In this document: piece by piece, positions 56,860 through 64,000 of the stretch | How positions within the stretch are numbered: position 1 is the stretch's first letter | Layout: the number at the start of each line of letters is the position of its first letter | NCBI GenBank assembly: GCA_030686995.1 | Contig: CM060691.1 | Span: 64,593,853 to 64,657,852 of the forward strand | Length of the DNA stretch: 64,000 nucleotides | DNA from: Artemisia argyi | Taxonomy: Eukaryota; Streptophyta; Magnoliopsida; Asterales; Asteraceae | Direction: 5' to 3' | Made by a program: the position numbers and the translations under genes | Notes under the pieces: model-generated | The model's input: the letters and a program-made list of their open reading frames with translations, nothing else | Told to the model about the DNA's origin: nothing | Database searches by the model: none

Positions 56860-59096
56860 TGATGAGTGCTCAAACACTCATCATTTTTGGTCAAATCTGA
56901 ACTGCAAAACATACAAAAACACTCAGAAATGCATCAAAATACTAAAAATATTTCAAAATTGTGTTTTATATGTTTTAGATGCAAAACGAGTAAAAACAGA
57001 TGAAAAACGTATAAAGTTTGCAAAAACTGGCAGTTTCAGTCCCCTAACTTTCAAAAATAGGCAAAAATAGTCCCTGAGCACATATTTTAAAAGAAAAGTC
57101 ACCAAAGGTCCTTTTGAAATCATAAGTGGTCATATTTAGTCCTTTGGTGAAAAATCTCAAAAGTTTTGGAAACTTACAGTTTTGGTCCCTGGAGTTTTTG
57201 ATTTTGGCAGATTTGGTCCCTGGTGGGATATTTTTGGATGAAAAATCATATTTAGTCCTTGGAAGTTCAAAAATGTTCAATATTGATCCTTGGATAAAAG
57301 TTTTCACAGTTTGGCAAAAATGACCCCTAAACTTTGCAAATTGACGCATTTGGTCCCCGGGAATTTGAAAATTGGAAAATATCATTTATGGTTTTTGAAT
57401 TGTGGAACTTGGTATATTTCACCCTTGTGAATACTTTGGAGGAATTACATTTCAGGACCCTTAATTTTCAACATTTGCAAAAATAGTCCTTGTGATTTAC
57501 AAATACTTAAAACCTAAATGGACCCTTGATATTTATGCAAACCAAATCCCACCCTTCTTTTTTACTAACCTGATCCAACACACCTTACACCCCCAAGCCC
57601 AATCCAACCTCTACTTGGTCCATCACCAAACCAGCCCACCCCTAAATATATTAACTCCCCCGTTTTTTTTTAATACTACCCTAGGTCAAACCAGGGTCAA
57701 CCCCAGCTTCCCTCCTTCACGTGTACCCCCCCTCCTACCTGCAACCCTAGCCTGCCATCTCCAAACACCATCATTCACCCTACCCAATACTCCCCCAACA
57801 CTCCTCCCCTGCCACTTCTCACTTTCCACCATATACCAACAAACCTTGCCCCCATGCCAAACACTAACTGCCAAGATGTAATACCCTTTTCCCTCCAAGA
57901 AAATGAAACAAAGGGCCCTGATCTTCTCAATTCAATCCAAGGGTTGTAAAAGGCTCAAGAAGCTCAGAGGAACAAGACAAAGTGAAGACCTTTTTATTTA
58001 TTTTTTAGGGTATAAATAGCTAATGAATTGTAGCCTTAAAGGGCATTAGGAAGTAGTATTAGAAGTAGTTTTAGTTTAATTTCCAGTAATTTTAAGTTTT
58101 ATTTCAAAACCTTTGTACTTTTTTTCAATCCAATGCAAGTCTCTTTTTAGTAACTGAAGCAATTTCCTTTACTGCTTATCTATATCTGCTTATTATTAGT
58201 TCACTATTGCTTATTAAAAGTTCAGTTCAGGTTTACCTTACAAATACCCATAAAACTCTAGCTTGAATCCTTAGTTTGTAACTCAATCTGTCATCAGTCA
58301 CCCTCCTTAAGGGGTGTTTGGATATGCTGATTATCTGTTGTTCATGTTGTTGTTTAGTTGAGTTTTTTGCATAATCAGTTCACTCTAGAATAGGATAGGT
58401 TAGTTATGACTTGATAATTGTAGGTTATTTTACAAAAAGTCAAAATTAGTTTGTAACTTCATTTCTGGTTGCATAATAGGTCATCAGATTGCTAAGTCAT
58501 AGTTATAGATGCATTTTAGTGTAGCATTGCTTAAATCAGAATCATTACATGTTTAGTATTACATCTAGGTAAGAATCAGGACATTAGAATTTCATAAAAG
58601 TCAAACCTTGTTCATAGTTTGCAAAAGTCAAACGTTCTTAAGTGTTGGTATGGGTCAGATTTCAAAAGGCTTTATAGGGCTCAATTTGGTTTAGAAATAA
58701 ATACTAATTGTTGCTTGGTAATCTCTGATAGCTTGTGATTTCAAATCAAAAAGAAATTTTCAAATTGGAGCTCATTTGCCCTTGGAAATTTGACTCCCAA
58801 GTTACCCCCTTGGGACCTGTTCTGCCCTGCATTTGTCCTAGTGAACCAATTTCATAAGCTCATTGGAAGCTTATTAGTTGGGTTCAAACCCTAAGTCTTG
58901 GTTCATTTAGAAGTCCCCCCACCCCAGCTTTTCAGTCCAAGCTTTACCTTGGACTCTTGATCACCCAGGTGGGCCCCACTTTGGCCTGAACTTCACCATT
59001 TTGGCCTGTTTTGCCCTGCTCTAGGGGTATCTGACCTCACAGTCATCTTCACAAGCCAAGTTCAAGCTTGAGCTTGTGATTTAAAACTTGGCTTTC
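56860..59096 (+). repeat. Element F 3' LTR, first part (before G)
   Basis: Near-identical to 49604 onward, with a 12-base deletion near 59065 and scattered changes. It ends at CTTTC (59092-59096), the target of solo LTR G. Confidence 0.92.
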
Positions 59097-62000
59097 TGAT
59101 TGATGCTAAACCACCAACTTATATTGACCGAAGAATGGTCAACTAGGTCAAACAGCTTAGAATCAATCTCCGCGGAATATAGTGTTTCCCCGGGTCGTTA
59201 TGTCCCGACGAGGTGTGAATGGTAATCAAAACGGTTTCGTGATCGGGTGAATTTGGACAGAAAGGGTATAAGTGAGATGTGATGATTACATTACTGGAAT
59301 TTAAGAGAAAATAGCTTAAATACACTATATTAACAAGACTTGAAAGTTTGAAAACCCAGAAACGTTTAAAACTAGAAACGCGTATGTTCACGTTTAAATA
59401 AAATGTAAACGTACGAAATAAAAAGTAAAAACGGAAATCTGAAAACACCCAGGGGGTGAAAATGACTTTTTTACAAACTTAAAAGTAAAAGAAAAATTTT
59501 AGAAAAAGAAAATAAATTTTAACACTAATTAATTATTTAATATTAATTAATTACTAATTATTACTAATTATTAATATTTAAACAACTTAAATATAATACA
59601 ATATTATTTAAATACTAGAAAGATGAGAATAAAATTTCTAAAATTATAAAATAACTAAAAACAAATTTTAAAAATAAAAATAAGTATTTTTGTCTTTTTG
59701 CGATTTTTCTATTAATTAATAACTAATTAAATACTAATTACCTAATTAAACTATTTTAAATTAAGAAAAATAGTAAATGAACAGTAAAAATTCTAAGAAA
59801 ATTTCTAAAATTATTTTACAACATATAAAAGCTATAAAAAATATAAAAACTAGATTTTACTTAATAAAAACTAATTATGCTATTTTAAACTAATTATTAA
59901 TTAATAATTAATAAAACTAAGATTAATTCTAATAAATACTTAATGACAAAATAAAAATCTGAAAAAATTATTATAAATACTTTAACTTAAGAGGAAATTA
60001 AGAAAAATATAAAAAATCTAAGTTCTTAATAAAAATATAAAAATGAAAATTAAGATTTAAATAAAATTAAATAGAAACTATCACTTAATTTTAAATTGGT
60101 TTTTTTCTGGATTTTCTTTTGGAACAGCATTTTATACCTAAAAACATGAAACTTTTGTAAAAACACTTTTCTTATAACTCAAAAATAAGCAAAACGGCCA
60201 CTAAAAGGCTCAAATGTTGACTTTTCTTGACTTTTTGGTGCTTTTGAGCCTCTGTGGGACCCACAGAGGTGAAACTTGATGAAAACTACTTTTTGGGACT
60301 AAATGGAACTGAAAACACCAAGCTTGGAGCTCAGATTACACCAATGGGTCAAAATGGACAATTTTGACCCAAGTTAAAACTAGAAAATGGGACAACTTTG
60401 GAGCCGATTCAGGTGGGTCCCAGGGGTGATTGGGGGCACAACCTTGGGTGGAATGTGTAGAGGGCCAGCTAAGGAGTCTAAGGAACCAAGGGGGAAGTGT
60501 GGGGCCCACTGTGGTGTCCTGTGGGACCCACAGAAGGTGGGTCTTTGGTGATGTTGCTACTGAATTTCAGCAGCTCAGTGGCCTGGGTGGCCCTGTTTGA
60601 GGGCTTGTAGAAGCTTGTGAAAAATTCACAAAAATAAAATAGATACTGATTCCTAGAGGTCTACTGTGGGACAACAATTCCTCAAAGTTTCAGTGTCCAA
60701 ATCATTTCACAAAAATCATAAGAATTCCTTGAAATTAAAAAGGTAATTTTTGACTTTTCCAAATATTGATACGGCTGACTTTTGTGAAGTTTTAACCAAG
60801 CTCTGATGATTCATTTAAGTTTGTTATCCCCAAATTTAGTTAAATCTATTGTCCTAAACTATATCTAAACTAATTTGCAAGAATTGGTACAACAATATCT
60901 CAACAGTGAGCTATTAAGGACAACCAAGGTTAATTTTGACTTTTCAATTGAAATTGACTAAAACAAAGGCTGAATTAGAATGTTTTAAACCTAAGAACAA
61001 CAATCCTACAAACCTAAACCAAGAAATCTACTCCTAGCATATCTAAATATCTTGTTCCAAACACCCCTTTATGACAGTTTTGGAAGTTTTAACAAAGGAA
61101 TACTCAAAATTAATAACCTAACTTGATAGACTAATATCTAATACACTAAATTGAACCTAATAGACAGATTAATGAAGAACTTAACAACAATAGGCATGCA
61201 ACTTGAACTTATAAAGAAAAGTGAGTTTTTAACATACTTGTCATCCAAAGCTTGAAACTTTCTGAAAACTAAGACCATGAATCACCTACTATCTCCCAAG
61301 AGACTCTAAACCACATCCAATTCCATAGCTTGCTACTGCTGCTACCTTGCTTCCTTCTTCATATATTTTTGATTTTCTTGAATATTTTTTTTTCTCTTTT
61401 TTTTTTCTTTTCTGAATTTATCTTCTGTGAATTGGATTAACTTCAAAACACCAAATAAACCTTTTTGAAATAACTTAAGCATAAATTTAAAGTATCAACA
61501 AGAAATTAAGGAAAAATTCGAATTTAAATAACTTAAAAGAAACTTTAATTGAACTTGAAAATTTGGAAATACATAATTGAAATAAACTTAAACATAAAGA
61601 TACAAGAAAGAAAAATGAGATTACATAGTTTTACCTACTAATTCTATTCTAACACTAACTAAAACTAAAAACTAACTCTCTTCTCCCCTGTTGCTTCTTC
61701 TTCCTTTATAGATGACCTCTTGGACTCAGTGGGTCCTACACATCATTTCCCACTTGTTGCTAGATTATTTGGTGGACTTTAGCTGCCATTTGCAAATTGG
61801 CGGGAAAATGGTTTTGGCAGATAATGGATTGCTTGGAGAGTTTAGTGGGAATTAAATGAGTCTTGGAGTGTTGTGGTTTGGAAGGGAACATGGAGTGGGT
61901 TTTGCTGAGAAGAGGAGGGGGGTTAAGTATGTCAGAGGGTAACCAGGTTCAAGTGGGGGAGATGAAGTGGAGGGTCAAACTTTGTTTGACCGTTTTTTAT

Positions 62001-62761
62001 TTAAAATGGTTGTGTATTTTTGGTGTTGGGCTGGGAGATGTTGTGTGGAGTGGGCTTGTTTCAGGGGTGGGATTGGATTGGGTATTGGTTTTGTTTGGAA
62101 ATAATAATAATGGTCCGTTTGGTTTAATTCATTTCACAAGGACCAATATTGTAATTTTGCAAAAGTGGTGGACTGAAAATGTAGTTATCCCATAGATGTA
62201 ATAAGGACCAATTTTTCCATGTTAAAATATCCCAAGGACCATAAATTATATTTTCCGCTTTTAAAATTCCCGGGGATCAATTATGCACATTTCCAAATTA
62301 CGGGGACCAAACATGTAAACTTTCCAAAACTTCACCCAGGGACCAATTTTGATAACTTTTGATTTCCCAAGGTCCAAAAATGATTTTTCTTTCAAAAATA
62401 TCCCACCAGGGACTAAATCTGCCAAAATCTGAAACTCCAGGGACTAAATTGTAATTTTCCAAAACTTTTCCAATTTTTCACCAAAGGACTAAATATGACA
62501 TTTTATGATTTCAAAATGACCTTTGGTGATAATTTTCCATATTTTGAATATCCAGGGACTAGTTTTGTAATTTTTGAAAGTCGGGGGACTGAAACTGCCA
62601 ATTTTTTTATACGTTTTTCATCTGTTTTTGCTCATTTTGCATCTAAAACATATAAAACACAATTTTGAAATATTTTCAGTATTTTGATGCATTACTGAGT
62701 GTTTTTGTATGTTTTGCAGTTCAGATTTGACCAAAAATGATGAGTGTTTGAGCACTCATCA
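59097..62761 (-). repeat. Solo LTR G (3665 bp), inverted inside the F 3' LTR
   Basis: Plus-strand ends are TGATTGATGCTAAACC and TGAGCACTCATCA, so it is an F-like LTR in the opposite direction. CTTTC duplications at 59092-59096 and 62762-62766 prove an insertion. There is no PBS or interior sequence. It has a degenerate AGGGACCA repeat series (about 62110-62600), an AT-rich part (about 59460-60180) and the terminal palindrome at 62738-62761. A 110-codon frame at 61863-62195 has no recognisable domain. Confidence 0.93.
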
Positions 62762-64000
62762 CTTTCTGAAGAGCTTGTAGTACAAGTTTTTAATTTTCAA
62801 TCCTTATTTTTATCTCATTGCTTATTTACTTGGTTTATTTGGTCATCTTTCATGCCTGTTTGGATCTGCTAGTTTTAGGTGGTCATAGTAATTATAATGT
62901 AGTTTGGACTACAATACTGTTTCACTTTAGGTATTATAAACTCAGTCAAACAATAAAATTAGTAGCTTATTCCTTTAAAAGTCAAAATCAGCTCTCAAGT
63001 CCTTTCAAGTCTGCTTAACTAGTTAACTGTTTGGTCTATTGTTCCATTCCATGTTATTGTTTGAATTCCTCATGTTCATTAATGTTAGTAATTCATGTTT
63101 AAGTAAGTCTAGACAACTGAAAGTGGAATTAGTCAACTGAGATGGTTAATACACAAGATAGCAGTCACTGTTCATTCTGCATACAGTTCCAATATAAGTT
63201 GAACTTGTGCTTAATTGAGGTTCAATTGGCTGCTTTGGCATAGGGCTTTTTAGGTTTTAGTGTTCTATCCTAGGTAAACTTGATTTTGCCCCCCTTAGGT
63301 TTTAGGTTCTAGCTTATTACACTGCTTATTTAGTAGCTGCAAGTTGGTAGTTTAGGGCTGAGTTGTTGATTTCCCATTTAGCATGCAGAAGTGCACATGA
63401 GCCTGTAGACTAGTCTTATTTGATTCAATTGAGTTCCCTCTAGTGCACTGAAGTGTATCCATTGATATTTGATCATTGTGATTATTTTTGTGCTTATTTG
63501 GCTTCTATAAGTGCTTATTTGAACTCATCTGCTTTCATTTGATTGAATCTGAGTCATGCTTGGTTTTATTTAAGTTTTCCTGAGCTTATTTTAGTACTGT
63601 GAGCCTTGTTTGTTGATTTCATAAGTTTTTGTGATAAGTGCTTATTAATAAGCACTTATCAAACTGCTTATTAGACCATTAAGCACTTCCCAGCTTATTT
63701 TCATAACTTTGAAATTTTTCCTAGGATTTAAATAATATTTTAGATTTTCTATGAAATATTCATAACTTTCTGAGTTGTTTTGCTATTTTTCTTAATTTAT
63801 TTTAATTTTTAATCATTTCTAAATAGTTTTTAATTAAGAAAAATCAATAAAAAATCAGAAAAAACCAAAAAAACCAACTTTAGTTTTAGTGATAGCTTCT
63901 ATTTAATAGAAATTATCATTTTAATTTTCTTTTTAGCTTATTTATAAGCAATATATCATTTTTATCTTTTTATTAATTCTCTTTTAGGATAAAATAATTC
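62762..64000 (+). repeat. Element F 3' LTR, second part (after G)
   Basis: Continues the LTR from the duplicated CTTTC and follows the 5' LTR sequence (51851 onward) to the end of the window, which falls in the AT-rich U5 part. Confidence 0.92.

Larger units (their letters stand above)
49604..64000 (+). mobile_element. Element F: non-autonomous Athila-like element, right end outside the window
   Basis: A 4342-bp 5' LTR, tRNA-Asp-type PBS, a 2.9-kb interior with a single long frame, and a 3' LTR from 56860 that is split by solo LTR G and runs past 64000. The interior has no protease, reverse transcriptase, RNase H or integrase. PBS, 3' hairpin array, PPT and LTR plan match B, so movement by enzymes of a B-like element is plausible. 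The left flank is GCCAA; its partner is not in view. Confidence 0.9.

Overview
The window is a block of nested plant transposable elements; I see no intact host gene, rRNA, tRNA gene or CRISPR array. Long LTRs, primer-binding sites (PBS) matching plant tRNA-Asp or initiator tRNA-Met, Athila-like Ty3/gypsy proteins, a Sirevirus-like Ty1/copia element, a PIF/Harbinger relic and AT-rich intergenic sequence point to a dicot nuclear genome. Protein families resemble ones I remember from Asteraceae repeat annotations; that is recollection, not a search.

Layout. 1-8232: left-truncated Athila-like element A (minus strand) with its 4.0-kb 5' LTR. 8233-10737: fragments of a short-LTR copia element and an LTR-like relic. 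10738-12206: 3' end of a Sirevirus-like element, with a multi-polypurine-tract (PPT) signature and an LTR. 12745-14442 and 29664 to about 32060: a poly(A)-tailed non-LTR retrotransposon C (zinc finger, reverse transcriptase, putative restriction-like endonuclease), split by element B. 14443-29663: B, a nearly complete Athila-like element (minus strand) with about 4.18-kb LTRs about 99% identical by eye and a CGGAT target-site duplication (TSD). About 32230-33290: broken PIF/Harbinger transposase. 33297-34926: unclassified LTR-like DNA with a 55-bp tandem repeat. 34927-36357: solo LTR of family D. 36453-49603: Sirevirus-like copia element E (plus strand), interrupted by D (41821-48273, TSD GAAAC) and then cut by F. 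49604-64000: F, a non-autonomous Athila-like element (plus strand), whose 3' LTR is itself split by an inverted solo LTR G (59097-62761, TSD CTTTC). The order of insertion is therefore B into C; D and F into E; G into F.

How the parts may work together. B, or a better-preserved relative, could supply reverse transcriptase and integrase in trans to F, which lacks them. F keeps the LTRs, the PBS, a 3' non-coding block and a protein made of three zinc knuckles plus the acidic linker found between protease and reverse transcriptase in A and B. D is another tRNA-Asp-primed element without reverse transcriptase; it encodes a protease-like protein lacking the catalytic motif.

The most unusual signals are non-coding. 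They are (i) four covarying hairpins in the 3' region of both B and F; (ii) repeated PPT-like boxes, each inside or just after a hairpin, shared by B, F and D; (iii) a U5 segment of D that is antisense to the 5' half of tRNA-Asp, the same tRNA its PBS uses; (iv) a palindrome at the 5' end of every Athila-type LTR; and (v) a second hairpin-plus-TATA module ahead of the downstream ORF of E. All are read by eye. Coding lesions are described but not repaired.
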